Positions 40,295-50,900 are shown, numbered from the stretch's first letter. The stretch is DNA of 64,000 nt from Neobacillus niacini (GCF_023715415.1 NZ_JAMBOB010000011.1:1-64000), one strand, 5' to 3'. A program made the numbers and translations. The notes: generated from the sequence alone by a model not told the origin.

Positions 40295-41613
40295 GATATG
40301 AAAATAGCAAATCAGTCATATTAACAATTCTCATACTGGTTAGTATTGTGTTAACCTGGAATCTTTGGACGTACCAGCCTAATTTTGACATGATGGAAAA
40401 TGGTAATAATGTTGCGGAGGTAACGTTAAAAGAAAAACGCGAACTTCATGAGGTCATTACCCCTGATCTTGTGTTATTTCATAGTAACGGCCAGCATAAT
40501 GGAACCACCAATGCCGCTCTACTTAATCAGATTATGAGTGAAATAAGGAAATGGTCTTTCTATGACGTTAAAAACTACTCTGAAAATGTAGAGGATATCA
40601 AAGAATTAGTACATGGAAATGGCAATGCGGAGATTGTCTTTCCAACGGACATTCCGATTGAAATTTATCGAAGTGTCCTAAAATTTGAGGAGAAAAGAAT
40701 TCCTGCCTTCCATTTCAATCGAATGATTATTAGCGTTGAGAATTCAGAAAAGGGAAATGGGATTGTATATTTCGTTTCTGGCGATTACCAGCAAGTTTTT
40801 ATAAGCCATATTTCCCCTGGGTTATTAAATGAATTCAACCGTGATTTTTTTAAAAATAGAGAGCAATATCAGCGCTATTTCGCTTATGAGGCAACAGCGC
40901 AGCGGACTATATTTATTCCAGATGGAAATGTAGAAATGACGGAATATACGTATCTACCTGTCGTCCTTAATTCGGAGGCATTCAAAGAAGCATTGTTTAG
41001 TGACCCGAGTTTTGTCCAAAGGGGAACAGTTTCTGGGGTAGAAGAATTTAGTGATGCCTCAAGTAAGATGACGGTTAATCATGATACCAATATGCTGCTT
41101 TATATAAATCCTACGAGAGATTCTAATTATGTTGACAACGTGTATGATTTATTAATGAGGAGCATTGATTTTATTAATGGCCATGGCGGTTGGACCGACC
41201 CTTATCGATATGTAGAGAAGGATGTAAAAGGGAAATCTGTTACGTTCCGTTTGTATAATAATGATGGTTATCCTGTCTTTAGTGCGAACGGCATGTCAGA
41301 GATTCAAGAGGTTTGGGGCAGGAATGAGATTTCAAAATATGTTAGACCCAATATAGCTTTAGAGCTTCCATTAACAACGGAAATGGTAAAGGTAACCCTT
41401 CCAACAGGGTCAGAGGTAATGGGATATCTCAAAAGTAAAAAGAATTTTAAACCAGAATTACTAGAACAACTTGTTTTAGGATACGAGATGACAAGGGATA
41501 AAGGTGAAAATAAACTGATTCTCCTAGAGCCTGCTTGGTTTTACCGCTATAACCAGACATGGGGACAAATCACGAAGGATGACCTGGGGGGATTGTTACA
41601 TGGATTGGAGTAA
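40291..41613 (+). CDS. walH: WalK regulator WalH (YycH)
   Basis: A 440-residue protein with one N-terminal membrane helix (ILTILILVSIVLTWNLWTY) and a large extracellular part. In B. subtilis YycH and YycI bind WalK and restrain it. The ATG at 40291 overlaps the walK stop (ATGA). The first residues RYENSKSVILT fit the family. Confidence 0.93.
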   Translation: MRYENSKSVILTILILVSIVLTWNLWTYQPNFDMMENGNNVAEVTLKEKRELHEVITPDLVLFHSNGQHNGTTNAALLNQIMSEIRKWSFYDVKNYSENVEDIKELVHGNGNAEIVFPTDIPIEIYRSVLKFEEKRIPAFHFNRMIISVENSEKGNGIVYFVSGDYQQVFISHISPGLLNEFNRDFFKNREQYQRYFAYEATAQRTIFIPDGNVEMTEYTYLPVVLNSEAFKEALFSDPSFVQRGTVSGVEEFSDASSKMTVNHDTNMLLYINPTRDSNYVDNVYDLLMRSIDFINGHGGWTDPYRYVEKDVKGKSVTFRLYNNDGYPVFSANGMSEIQEVWGRNEISKYVRPNIALELPLTTEMVKVTLPTGSEVMGYLKSKKNFKPELLEQLVLGYEMTRDKGENKLILLEPAWFYRYNQTWGQITKDDLGGLLHGLE

Positions 41614-42385
41614 AATTAAGACGATTTTTATCTTAACGTTCCTGATATTAGATGTTTATCTATTATTTCAGTTTATGAAAGTTAGAGATGCAAATCAATA
41701 CGAAGTCATTACAGAGTCTTCTTTTGTAGAAAAGCTAGAGGCCGAGGAAATTCGCTATAAAGAGCTGCCAAAGGCACCGATTGAGGACCAGTATCTAAGT
41801 GCTAAGCCCAAAATGTTTACGAAGGATGATGTAACAAAACTTAAAGGGCAAATAGTGCTTTTAAAAGAACCTAGCACAGCACTGATGGTGAAGTTAGATA
41901 AGCCAATTGCTTTAAAACCAAAATTTGAAGCAGCTGAGTTAACATCTTTTATTAAGGATAATGTTTTGTACGGCAGCCAGTATAAATTTTGGAAGAAAGA
42001 TGAAAAGAAAAACACCATCATCTACTTTCAACAGTATGAGAATATGAGTTTATATGAAAACCTAAGCGGAATGCTTACATTTCAAATTGATGATCATAAT
42101 CAAATAATATCCTATGAACAAACCTACCTAGAGGATATTGCAAAAATGACAGAAAAGAAGGAAATCCTTCCTCCTTTAAAGGCATTGGAAACCTTGCATC
42201 AAAAAGGTGCCCTAATGCCAAAAAGTAAAATTACAAAGGTTGAACTTGGTTATTCAACATTAATTCAGCTTGCGGCTTCACAAGCTTTGGCACCCACATG
42301 GCGATTTGTGGTGGATGATAAAGAAAGTCTTTATGTTAACGCACTAGAAGGACAGATTATAGAATTTAACAGCGATGAAAAATAG
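41600..42385 (+). CDS. walI: WalK regulator WalI (YycI)
   Basis: A 261-residue single-pass protein starting MDWSKIKTIFILTFLILDVY, the usual YycI beginning. Partner of WalH. ATG 41600 follows GGGGGGATT and overlaps walH by 14 bases; an upstream in-frame start is not supported by the family. Confidence 0.93.
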   Translation: MDWSKIKTIFILTFLILDVYLLFQFMKVRDANQYEVITESSFVEKLEAEEIRYKELPKAPIEDQYLSAKPKMFTKDDVTKLKGQIVLLKEPSTALMVKLDKPIALKPKFEAAELTSFIKDNVLYGSQYKFWKKDEKKNTIIYFQQYENMSLYENLSGMLTFQIDDHNQIISYEQTYLEDIAKMTEKKEILPPLKALETLHQKGALMPKSKITKVELGYSTLIQLAASQALAPTWRFVVDDKESLYVNALEGQIIEFNSDEK

Positions 42386-42403
42386 GGATGTGGAGTGAAA
42401 AGT

Positions 42404-43198
42404 ATGTCATTACGTTATAGCATTTTAGCGAGCGGAAGTACGGGGAATTCGCTTTATGTTGAATCAGACGAGCATTCCTTTCTAGTAGATGCAGGATTTA
42501 GCGGGAAACAAATGGAGGCATTTTTTCAACATATAGATCGAGATATCAGTAAATTATCAGGTATTTTTGTTACCCATGAACACAGCGATCATATTAAAGG
42601 GATTGGTGTATTGGCCCGTAAATATAAACTTCCAGTTTATGCGAATGAAAATACTTGGCGGGCAATGGAACGGAATGTTGGAGATATTCCAACAGAGCAA
42701 AAGATGATTTTCAGCACAGAAAGTGTAAAAACCTTTGGTGCAATAGATATTGAATCTTTCGGGGTCTCACATGATGCAGCAGAGCCGATGTTCTATGTAT
42801 TCCATCACTCAGGCAAGAAGTTGGTTTTAATCACAGATACAGGCTATGTAAGTGATCGGATGAAAGGAATCATATCGAATGCAGATGCCTATATTTTTGA
42901 GTCAAATCATGATGTGCAAATGCTCAGAATGGGTAGATATCCTTGGAATATTAAACGAAGAATTCTAAGCGATGTTGGACATGTTTCGAATGAAGATGCA
43001 GCGATTGCGATGAGTGAGGTCATCGGGGACAATACAAAGCGAGTGTATCTTGCCCATTTAAGCCTTGATAACAATATGAAGGACTTAGCAAGGATGTCAG
43101 TAGCACAGACGCTGCAAAGCCAAGGTTTGATTGTTGGCGAGCAGTTTGACCTCTACGACACAGATCCTAAGGTTCCAACAATTTTAACAGCAGTATAG
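42404..43198 (+). CDS. walJ: metallo-beta-lactamase fold exonuclease WalJ (YycJ)
   Basis: A 264-residue metallo-beta-lactamase-fold protein with the metal-binding motif [10 protein letters not shown] and [15 protein letters not shown] at the start. YycJ/WalJ has 5' exonuclease activity and is linked to mismatch repair in relatives. ATG 42404 follows GGAGTGAAAAGT; a GTG nine bases upstream is possible. Followed by a terminator. Confidence 0.94.
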   Translation: MSLRYSILASGSTGNSLYVESDEHSFLVDAGFSGKQMEAFFQHIDRDISKLSGIFVTHEHSDHIKGIGVLARKYKLPVYANENTWRAMERNVGDIPTEQKMIFSTESVKTFGAIDIESFGVSHDAAEPMFYVFHHSGKKLVLITDTGYVSDRMKGIISNADAYIFESNHDVQMLRMGRYPWNIKRRILSDVGHVSNEDAAIAMSEVIGDNTKRVYLAHLSLDNNMKDLARMSVAQTLQSQGLIVGEQFDLYDTDPKVPTILTAV

Positions 43199-43202
43199 AT
43201 TA

Positions 43203-43242
43203 AGAACAATGATACTTGATTGGTATCTTTGTTCTTTTTTTT
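43203..43242 (+). terminator. walJ terminator
   Basis: AGAACAATGATAC/GTATCTTTGTTCT stem, nearly perfect, followed by TTTTTTTT. Confidence 0.92.
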
Positions 43243-43320
43243 ATAAAATGAAAGTGGACAGAGTATAATTGTAAGTATAAGCCAAAATAAATGGTAGTTG
43301 CTTAATGAAAGGGAGACGTG

Positions 43321-44556
43321 GTGAAAATGGGTTATTATGATGATCATTCACAAGGGCGTTACCAAGAAAAAAGTGGAAATAGTAGAGGGTACTTTTTTGC
43401 TAGTATCGTTGGAGCGATATTAGGTGCCATGCTTGTTGTTATCTCCATCCCAGCATTATCCAACCAGGGTTTTCTACCCTACAATGTACAGCCCAATCAA
43501 AGTCAGAATGGCACAAATAATAACAATCAGGACAATTTTATTCAACAGCAGGTGTCCTATGATGTAAATACGGATACAACAAAGGCCATTGATAAGGCTG
43601 CGGATGCAGTAGTTGGGATTAATAATATCCAAAATTCAAATTTTTGGTCCGATGAGTCGGGTGACAACCAAGGTCCTGCTGGTACAGGCTCAGGTGTTAT
43701 TTATAAAAAGGCAGGAGATAAAGCATACGTCGTAACCAACCAGCATGTAGTAGAAGGTGCGACACAGTTAGAGGTCACGTTAAATGATGGTACAAAAATA
43801 CCTGCAAAATTGCTCGGAGGCGATGTCTGGACTGATTTAGCAGTTCTTGAAATTGATGCCGCCAAGATTAAAAAAATTGCTGAGTTTGGTAATTCAGATG
43901 CCTTAAAAATGGGTGAACCTGTTATGGCAATCGGAAATCCGCTCGGGGCAACCTTTTCTGGTTCTGTTACACAAGGGATTATTTCAGGAATCAATCGAAC
44001 CATTCCAGTGGATATCAATCAAGATGGCATTATGGATTGGAATGCGGAGGTATTGCAAACAGATGCAGCGATTAATCCTGGTAATAGCGGCGGTGCGTTA
44101 ATTAATATTGGCGGGCAGCTGGTTGGAATCAACTCAATGAAAATTGCCCAAAGTGCTGTGGAAGGAATTGGATTATCGATTCCTATTAACTCTGCAAGAC
44201 CAATTATTAATGACCTGGAACAGTTTGGTGTAGTGAAACGTCCATATATGGGAGTGGATTTGAAGTCTGTGGCTGAAATTCCTGGGTATTATCAAGAAGA
44301 AGCTTTAAAATTACCTAGAGATATTAACTACGGAGTAGCTCTTCGCCAAGTGGTTCCAAATTCTCCTGCGGCACAGGCTGGATTACAAGAGCTGGATGTA
44401 ATTGTCGAAATGGATGGAGAAACCATTCATGACGTCATTGATCTTAGAAAGCATTTATACCAAGAGACCAAAATTGGTGACCAGATGGAAGTAAAATACT
44501 ATCGAGAAGGAAAGTTAAAAACGACTACAATAACGCTGGCTGAAGATAGGTCATAG
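43321..44556 (+). CDS. htrC: membrane-anchored serine protease HtrC (HtrA family)
   Basis: A 411-residue DegP/HtrA protease facing outside the membrane. One N-terminal membrane helix (about 20-45), an Asn/Gln-rich linker, and a trypsin-like domain with triad motifs TNQHVVEGA (His), WTDLAVLEID (Asp) and NPGNSGGAL (Ser), then one PDZ domain. It follows walJ, as yyxA does in B. subtilis. The start is uncertain among GTG 43318, GTG 43321 and ATG 43327; spacing from AAAGGGAG favours 43321. Confidence 0.94.
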   Translation: MKMGYYDDHSQGRYQEKSGNSRGYFFASIVGAILGAMLVVISIPALSNQGFLPYNVQPNQSQNGTNNNNQDNFIQQQVSYDVNTDTTKAIDKAADAVVGINNIQNSNFWSDESGDNQGPAGTGSGVIYKKAGDKAYVVTNQHVVEGATQLEVTLNDGTKIPAKLLGGDVWTDLAVLEIDAAKIKKIAEFGNSDALKMGEPVMAIGNPLGATFSGSVTQGIISGINRTIPVDINQDGIMDWNAEVLQTDAAINPGNSGGALINIGGQLVGINSMKIAQSAVEGIGLSIPINSARPIINDLEQFGVVKRPYMGVDLKSVAEIPGYYQEEALKLPRDINYGVALRQVVPNSPAAQAGLQELDVIVEMDGETIHDVIDLRKHLYQETKIGDQMEVKYYREGKLKTTTITLAEDRS

Positions 44557-44565
44557 TGAAAAGGG

Positions 44566-44595
44566 CAGAAAGGTGTAACCACCTTTCTGTTTTTA
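44566..44595 (+). terminator. htrC terminator
   Basis: Perfect CAGAAAGGTG/CACCTTTCTG stem with a four-base loop, followed by TTTTT. Confidence 0.93.
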
Positions 44596-44642
44596 ATGGG
44601 TGTGAATGAGCTTAAAACATTTCCAGTATTATTTAAAATAAC

Positions 44643-44767
44643 TGGGGATAACTTATCAACAGGCTGTGAATAGTGTCGAAATACAGCTGTATATATTGTG
44701 GCGAACAAATGATTCCATACAAGATGTGGATAAAAAATGTGGACATGTGGATAACTTCTGTGGATAT
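44643..44767. promoter_or_regulatory. DnaA-box cluster upstream of rlmH
   Basis: Perfect TGTGGATAA at 44725-44733 and 44746-44754, both minus-oriented. Near matches are TGGGGATAA 44643-44651, TTATCAACA 44653-44661 (+), TGTGGACAT 44738-44746 and TGTGGATAT 44759-44767. From memory, yydA (rlmH) is one of the B. subtilis genes preceded by such a cluster. It covers most of the gap before rlmH. Confidence 0.82.
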
Positions 44768-44812
44768 CTTGTTTGTAAACTGTTTGTAATATAAAAAAGA
44801 GGGTTGTGGATT

Positions 44813-45292
44813 GTGAATATCTCGATTGTCAGTGTTGGTAAATTAAAAGAAAAATATTTGAAAATGGGAATTGATGAATATTTAAAGCGATTGAATTCGT
44901 ATGCAAAAGTGGAAGTCATTGAGGTCGCAGACGAAAAGGCGCCAGAAGAATTAAGTGAGTTGGAAATGATTCAAGTGAAGCAAAAAGAGGGAGAAAGAAT
45001 ATTGGCTAAGATTAGCCAGGATACATATGTGATTGCATTAGCGATCAATGGAAAAATGCAATCCTCTGAAGAGCTCGCTGATACGTTGGACAAACTAGCC
45101 ACGTATGGGAAAAGCAAGATTGCCTTTGTTATCGGCGGGTCGTTAGGATTAAGTGAAGAAGTACTAAAACGGGCTAACGAAAAGCTTTCTTTTTCAAAAA
45201 TGACCTTCCCCCATCAACTGATGAAATTAATATTAGTGGAACAGATTTATAGAGCCTTCAGGATAAACCGTAATGAACCGTATCATAAGTAA
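44813..45292 (+). CDS. rlmH: 23S rRNA pseudouridine-N3 methyltransferase RlmH
   Basis: SPOUT-family methyltransferase acting on the assembled 70S ribosome (pseudouridine 1915, E. coli numbering). 159 residues starting [17 protein letters not shown], with the SAM-binding knot [10 protein letters not shown] and the end [13 protein letters not shown]. The GTG at 44813 with AGAGGG upstream is chosen by family alignment. Confidence 0.97.
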   Translation: MNISIVSVGKLKEKYLKMGIDEYLKRLNSYAKVEVIEVADEKAPEELSELEMIQVKQKEGERILAKISQDTYVIALAINGKMQSSEELADTLDKLATYGKSKIAFVIGGSLGLSEEVLKRANEKLSFSKMTFPHQLMKLILVEQIYRAFRINRNEPYHK

Positions 45293-45464
45293 ATGAGGTT
45301 TTATATCTCTAAACTAGTAAAAGCCAAGAATAACAAGTATGTATATTTCTGCCTTATTTGTGTGGGTTTGAGGGATTATTTGTATAAGGTCGGATGATGG
45401 AGGATTTTAATGTATGATGTCGAATTAGTTGTTACTAGGTATAGGAAGGAGAGGTGTTATTTTA

Positions 45465-46544
45465 ATGCTCACAAAAGAAATGGCTGATATTCTTGTCAAG
45501 GAAACGATGAGAAGAGTTGGACGGAATATTAACATTTTTGACCGTAACGGTATCATTTTAAGCTCAGGTGAAAAAAATAGAATTGATATGTTTCATGAAG
45601 GTGCTTTTGAAGTTGTGCAAACGAAAAGTCCACTCATTATTACAAATGCTGAAGTGGATAAATACCGCGGCGTAAAGAAAGGCATTAACCTGCCAATATT
45701 TAATCAGGACAAAATTATTGGTGTTGTTGGTATTTCTGGGATTCCGGAAGAAGTACAAGAATTTGGCTCATTAGTCGTTTTGATGACAGAGTTATTAATC
45801 AAACAGCAGCTCCTATCTAATGAAGTGGAATGGAAATTTAGAACAAGAGAAAGCATTATGGATGAAATACTGTCTGAAAAGCAAAATCATTTGAAGATAA
45901 CCCAAAAATTATCCGTTCTAAATATTAGTTTGTCCCCGCCATATTTTCCGATTGTTATTTCGTTAACCCAGGGGAGAAATAATACCCAGACCTTGATGTC
46001 AAATATATATAAAGATATTGAATCGATTTTATATGTATACTCATGTATTTATGCTTTTAATGACTCACAGACCTTTTTACTTTTATTGGGTTCGAAATCT
46101 GTGAATGAGAAGAATCGATTGATGGACCAGCTTGAAAGATTTATGGTAAACCGATTTAACCAAGTTTCTATTTCAAGCGGTTATTTGGCTGAGCAGTTTG
46201 ACCAAGTCCGTGATAGTTTTAAACAACTAAAGCTTGCTTTGCAGTTATCAACTGAGAGAAGGATCCATTTAAGAGACTATGAGATTCAGCTCCTATTAAA
46301 AGAGGTAAACGAAGTAGAGCGAAAACGAGTTAAAACTAGGATTCAGCAGCAGCTTACCCCAGAATTGAAAGAGACTTTAAGAGAGCTTTTTAACAATGAT
46401 TTAAATGTTCAAACTACAGCTGATGCCCTCTTTATCCATCGTAACACCCTATTGTACCGATTAAAGAAGGTACATGAAATAACAGGATATAACCCAAGGA
46501 AATTTCATGATGCAATTGTATTGCAAATGTCTGAATGGTTGTAG
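45465..46544 (+). CDS. CdaR-family sugar diacid / glycerate regulator
   Basis: A 359-residue transcription regulator. The N-terminal sugar-diacid recognition domain (LTKEMADILVKETMRRVGRN, about 1-130) is followed by a GGDEF-like middle and a PucR-type helix-turn-helix (TADALFIHRNTLLYRLKKV) at the end. CdaR of E. coli activates glucarate, galactarate and glycerate use. The adjacent glycerate kinase fits that role. ATG 45465 follows AGGAGAGG. No clear operator was identified. Confidence 0.9.
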   Translation: MLTKEMADILVKETMRRVGRNINIFDRNGIILSSGEKNRIDMFHEGAFEVVQTKSPLIITNAEVDKYRGVKKGINLPIFNQDKIIGVVGISGIPEEVQEFGSLVVLMTELLIKQQLLSNEVEWKFRTRESIMDEILSEKQNHLKITQKLSVLNISLSPPYFPIVISLTQGRNNTQTLMSNIYKDIESILYVYSCIYAFNDSQTFLLLLGSKSVNEKNRLMDQLERFMVNRFNQVSISSGYLAEQFDQVRDSFKQLKLALQLSTERRIHLRDYEIQLLLKEVNEVERKRVKTRIQQQLTPELKETLRELFNNDLNVQTTADALFIHRNTLLYRLKKVHEITGYNPRKFHDAIVLQMSEWL

Positions 46545-46685
46545 AAAAATGACAGAGTTGTACGAAACCTCCAAAAAGTAAATGAATTTTAGCCTGTTTT
46601 ATTGTTAGATTTAACCATATTATATTAATATTATGAATTTTATAATAGAACTAGGCACAAAAGAGGCTGGTTGGAGGTTTATAAA

Positions 46686-47861
46686 ATGAAAATCCTGATA
46701 ATGCCTGATTCCTTTAAAGGCAGTTTGTCAGCAATTGATGTAGCAAGATCGATTGAAAATGGAATTAAAAAAGTAAATGCTGATACAGAAACAGTTGTCA
46801 TTCCAATGGCAGATGGAGGAGAAGGCACATTACAAGCTTTAGTAAATGCAACAAATGGGGAAATCGTGAAGGCTGCTGTCCTTGATCCGTTAGGAAGAGA
46901 AATCAATGGCTACTATGGAATCATGGGGGATGGATCGACAGCAGTAATAGAAATAGCGATTGCTTCTGGACTGCCATTATTAAAGGAAGAAGAAATGGAT
47001 GCTTTGAATGCATCAACATTTGGAACCGGCCAGTTAATTATGCATGCGCTTAAGAACGGTGCCACCTCATTTATCATTTGTTTAGGTGGAAGCGCTACAA
47101 ATGACGGTGGAACGGGCATATTGAAAGCATTAGGATATAAGTTTTTGGATCACGAAGGCAAGGAGCTTAATGAAGGCGGGCTTTCTTTACGAGATTTAGC
47201 TTTTATTGACGAATCTGATGTGAGTCCGTTAGTTAAACAGGCAAAATTTCGAATTGCTTGTGATGTAAATAATCCTTTTGTAGGAAGCAACGGCGCATCC
47301 TATATATTTGGACCGCAAAAGGGAGCAACCCCAGATCAAATAGTACAGCTTGACCAATCATTACAGGTTTTTGCTGATGTTATTTATAAACAAAAAGGAA
47401 AGCGGATTCATAATCTTAAAGGTGCCGGAGCGGCCGGAGGTACAGCAGGCGGGCTAATATCTCTCCTAAACGCAGAACTCCAGCAGGGTGTTGAATTGGT
47501 TATGGAAGCGTTAAAATTGCAGGAACTGGTGGAAAACGGGAAATTTGACTTTGTTCTTACAGGGGAAGGAAAACTAGATTATCAGACGGGATATGGAAAA
47601 GTAATTGCAGGGGTCACCAAGCTGTGTAATCCAAGTGATATTCCCGTTATAGCGCTTTGCGGGCAAATTGACGCAGAGGGTTCAATGATAAACGAAGTCG
47701 GTTTAACGGCAGCTTTTAGTATTACGAACGGGCCAATGAGCCTGGGTGAGGCGATGTTCAACACGAAAAAATTGTTAGAACTGTCAGGTGAACAGATCTT
47801 CCGCTTATTTTTAGCTGGAAGTCTAAATAATAAAAATATTCATTCCAAACATATAACCTGA
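46686..47861 (+). CDS. glycerate kinase (GarK/GlxK family)
   Basis: Phosphorylates D-glycerate, feeding it into glycolysis. 391 residues, with MKILIMPDSFKGSLSA, MADGGEGT and GGSATNDGGTG typical of glycerate kinase type I. ATG 46686 follows TTGGAGG. It follows the CdaR-like regulator by 141 bases, which contain a possible promoter (TTGTTA...TATTAA-like) but nothing firm. Confidence 0.95.
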   Translation: MKILIMPDSFKGSLSAIDVARSIENGIKKVNADTETVVIPMADGGEGTLQALVNATNGEIVKAAVLDPLGREINGYYGIMGDGSTAVIEIAIASGLPLLKEEEMDALNASTFGTGQLIMHALKNGATSFIICLGGSATNDGGTGILKALGYKFLDHEGKELNEGGLSLRDLAFIDESDVSPLVKQAKFRIACDVNNPFVGSNGASYIFGPQKGATPDQIVQLDQSLQVFADVIYKQKGKRIHNLKGAGAAGGTAGGLISLLNAELQQGVELVMEALKLQELVENGKFDFVLTGEGKLDYQTGYGKVIAGVTKLCNPSDIPVIALCGQIDAEGSMINEVGLTAAFSITNGPMSLGEAMFNTKKLLELSGEQIFRLFLAGSLNNKNIHSKHIT

Positions 47862-47868
47862 AGTAATT

Positions 47869-47882
47869 CGAAAGCGTTAACA
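47869..47882 (+). promoter_or_regulatory. cre-like site (CcpA) before the GH5 gene
   Basis: CGAAAGCGTTAACA matches the cre consensus TGWAANCGNTNWCA at 13 of 14 positions. It lies 7 bases after the glycerate kinase gene and 136 bases before the GH5 start. Carbon catabolite repression of the GH5-binding-protein unit is likely. Confidence 0.72.
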
Positions 47883-48018
47883 TGGTAAAATTCTCTATGC
47901 CTATTAAGGGTGGTGATGGTGGAACCAATATGGCGGTATCACAGATAATGGTTAATGTTTTTAGAAATCAAAGCTTAAAGTTAAGAAATTCAATATTTTA
48001 AGTGGATGGGTGATTGAC

Positions 48019-49479
48019 ATGGATCTATTAAAAGTAATTCAAAATAGGATCACGGATTCGGCCGGAAAAACTGTGAAACTGCGGGGAACTTGTATTGGCG
48101 GCTGGATGAACATGGAGGATTTTATAAACGGCTATACCGGATCGGAGCATGGTTTACGACATGCTATGTCAGAAGTGTTGGGTAAAGGAAAGGCTGAGTT
48201 CTTTTTTGAACGGATGCAGCATTATTTCTTTGGGGAAGATGATATAAAGTTTATCAAAAGCTGGGGTGCTAATACGGTTCGTCTCCCTTTGAATTACCGC
48301 CATTTTGAGGACGATGAAATGCCATTTAAATACAAAGAATCGGGTTTTAAAGTGTTGGATAAAGTTCTTAACTGGTGTGAAAAACACGGTTTGTATGTTA
48401 TTTTGGACCTTCATGCAGTTCAAGGATTCCAAAATACTCACTGGCACTCAGATAATGATATCAGGCACAGTTTCTTTTGGCATGATAAACACTATCAAGA
48501 CAGATTTGTTGCTTTATGGGAGGAATTTGCACGCCGATATCGTGGTAAAGCGGTTATTGCTGGTTATAATCTAATGAATGAACCGTGTGTAAATACACCG
48601 CACGGGGATTACCCACAAACATTCTTTTCCAATTATAAACCGGATTGGGAGCGTATGAATCGCATATACAAAAGAACGGTTGACGCTATTCGCAAAATTG
48701 ATCCAGATCATATTATTTTTCTTGAAGGAGATAACTACTCAAAGCTGTTTGACGGTCTCGAAGCTCCATTTGCTGGAAATTTGGTTTACAGCAGTCATAA
48801 TTATACAGCAGCTGGATTTGGTCCAGGAGCATATCCGGGGGTGTCTGATGCTAAAACAGCCCGAATTGAAAGCGGCGTATATTGGGATAAAGAAAAACAA
48901 ATACAGGTATTTAAAGAGCATCAGGGGACTAAATTTGCAGAGAACTACAATGTTCCTCTCTGGGTTGGTGAGTTTGGCTCAGTTTATAACGGCACTGCTG
49001 GAGAAGTTCCATACCGATTGGCTGCCATGGATGACCAAATTAGTATATTTGAAGATTTTGGTGCTCATTGGACGACATGGACTTATAAAGATGTTGGTGT
49101 TATGGGAATTGCAATGCTTGATCCAGAATCTGAATATATGCAGCGTATTTCCTCAATTATTAGAATGAAGCATCGATTGAATACAGACGATTGGATGATT
49201 TGGCTCCCTGGTTATGAGGCGAGAGCGACGATTGACAGCTTAGCAAAGCATCTTGAAGATGTGATTGAAGATCCTAATATTAATCACAGCTTTAACGTAG
49301 CTGCCTTGTCCCAGTCTATTTTAACAGTCTATACAGGTGCATTGATTCAGCCGGCATACGCTAAAATTTTCAAAGACTTGTCTGAAGAACAAATGGACAA
49401 GGTTATGCAGTCATTTGCATTTAAGAATTGTAATATTAATGATGGGTTGCTTAATATATTAAAAAAATATACAAACTAG
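48019..49479 (+). CDS. GH5-type glycoside hydrolase
   Basis: A 486-residue cytoplasmic (no signal peptide) glycosidase of the cellulase-like GH5 fold. The probable acid/base Glu lies in [11 protein letters not shown] and the nucleophile in [24 protein letters not shown] and ILDLHAVQG are other clan-A strands. The lack of a secretion signal suggests that it acts on imported oligosaccharides or glycosides; the substrate cannot be read from sequence. ATG 48019 has GGGTGA upstream. Likely co-transcribed with the next gene. Confidence 0.85.
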   Translation: MDLLKVIQNRITDSAGKTVKLRGTCIGGWMNMEDFINGYTGSEHGLRHAMSEVLGKGKAEFFFERMQHYFFGEDDIKFIKSWGANTVRLPLNYRHFEDDEMPFKYKESGFKVLDKVLNWCEKHGLYVILDLHAVQGFQNTHWHSDNDIRHSFFWHDKHYQDRFVALWEEFARRYRGKAVIAGYNLMNEPCVNTPHGDYPQTFFSNYKPDWERMNRIYKRTVDAIRKIDPDHIIFLEGDNYSKLFDGLEAPFAGNLVYSSHNYTAAGFGPGAYPGVSDAKTARIESGVYWDKEKQIQVFKEHQGTKFAENYNVPLWVGEFGSVYNGTAGEVPYRLAAMDDQISIFEDFGAHWTTWTYKDVGVMGIAMLDPESEYMQRISSIIRMKHRLNTDDWMIWLPGYEARATIDSLAKHLEDVIEDPNINHSFNVAALSQSILTVYTGALIQPAYAKIFKDLSEEQMDKVMQSFAFKNCNINDGLLNILKKYTN

Positions 49480-49565
49480 TTTTTTAAATTACTAGAATCT
49501 ACGATTCTATCACAACGCTTGTCTCTAGTAGTTTTGTATAAAAATACAAGGAAGGGTTGATTAGT

Positions 49566-50894
49566 TTGAAGAAATTATCGTTATTAGTTATGGCTCTTTT
49601 ATTTGTGAGTGTACTTGCATTAGCAGCATGCTCAAGTGATAAGGAGACCGCCGGACAAGGTGCGGGAGATCAAGACACGCAAGATCAAGGTACTGCGAAC
49701 AAAGGTTCAGATGAAGAGATTGTACTTGATTTTTGGCACTTTGATCCAGGTGCAAGAATGGAAATTTATCAGGAGGCAGTCAATCGTTTTGAGGCAGAAC
49801 ACGAGAATGTAAAAATAAATATGTTACAAATTCCAAATGATCAATATAAACAGCGCGTAGTCGTCGCGATGTCAGGAGGAAAGGCCCCTGATGTATTTGC
49901 CAGCTGGGGCGGCGGATGGTTAGAAGAGTTTGTAAATTCCGGCCAGGTCATGGACTTAACGGATGAGGATATTGAATTTGATAAGTTTGTCGATGTTGCA
50001 CTTGCTAACTCCAAGTTTAATAATCGAGTTTATGGTCTTCCATTAGGTATCTCAGTTTATAATTTCTTTTACAATAAAGAAATCTTTGAAAAACATAATT
50101 TAGACGTTCCAGAAACATATGATGAGTTCCTAAATGTTATTAAGGTATTAAAGGATGGCGGTCTTTATCCAATTGCTATAGCCAATCAGCCAAAGTGGCC
50201 TGGTGCTTTCTACTTAATGTACTTTGCTGACCGATTAGGCGGAGAGGAAGTATTCCAAGGGGCATACCGCAGAACTGGAAAAGGGTTTGACGATGAAGCT
50301 TATGTACAGGCAGGTAAATATATTCAGGACTTAGTAAAAATGGATGCCTTTAACCCAGGTTTTAACGGTCTTCCTTATGATGCAGGTTCTGCGAGACAGC
50401 TTATTTACTCTGATCAGGCTGCGATGATGCTTATGACAAGCGGATTTGTAAATAATGTTCGTCAAGAATTCCCTGAGTTTGAAGAAAAAATGGGAGTGTT
50501 CCAATTCCCAACAATTGAAAATGGAAAGGGTAACCCATCAAACCTCAGTGCTGGTATATCACCAACCTGGTCTATTAAAAAGGATACAAAGCATCCTGAA
50601 CTAGCCGTTGCGTTTCTTAATGAGTTAACTAGTTTAGTAACAGCTCAAGATTATGTAGACCGTTCTGGTAATGTTGTTGCCATTAAAGGTGTAGAAGTAA
50701 AAGACCCTTGGGTAAAAACCTTTACAGAATGGGTAAATGAGGCGAATTCAATTCAATTCCCGTATGACCAAACCTTACCACCTGAATTAGCAGAGGTTCA
50801 TAAGAATACAACATTTAATCTTTTCGGTCTATCTATTACACCGGCAAAAGCAGCAGAGGAAATGGAGAAAATGGCAAAAGAAGTATTGAAATAA
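49566..50894 (+). CDS. ABC sugar transporter substrate-binding lipoprotein (orphan)
   Basis: A 442-residue family-1 extracellular solute-binding protein. Lipoprotein signal with lipobox LAAC (residues about 18-21), an Asp/Gln/Thr-rich linker, then a fold with DFWHFDPGARMEIYQEA and APDVFASWGGGWLEEF. No permease or ATPase gene is adjacent. It may share the permeases at 53282-55075 or components elsewhere. Start TTG 49566 follows AAGGAAGGG. It likely works with the GH5 hydrolase upstream. Confidence 0.9.
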   Translation: MKKLSLLVMALLFVSVLALAACSSDKETAGQGAGDQDTQDQGTANKGSDEEIVLDFWHFDPGARMEIYQEAVNRFEAEHENVKINMLQIPNDQYKQRVVVAMSGGKAPDVFASWGGGWLEEFVNSGQVMDLTDEDIEFDKFVDVALANSKFNNRVYGLPLGISVYNFFYNKEIFEKHNLDVPETYDEFLNVIKVLKDGGLYPIAIANQPKWPGAFYLMYFADRLGGEEVFQGAYRRTGKGFDDEAYVQAGKYIQDLVKMDAFNPGFNGLPYDAGSARQLIYSDQAAMMLMTSGFVNNVRQEFPEFEEKMGVFQFPTIENGKGNPSNLSAGISPTWSIKKDTKHPELAVAFLNELTSLVTAQDYVDRSGNVVAIKGVEVKDPWVKTFTEWVNEANSIQFPYDQTLPPELAEVHKNTTFNLFGLSITPAKAAEEMEKMAKEVLK

Positions 50895-50900
50895 GTAATG

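Noticed and set aside
48305..49168. Plus-strand frames of 89 and 162 codons within the GH5 gene
   Set aside because: They are out of frame within a clearly conserved glycoside hydrolase and lack ribosome sites.
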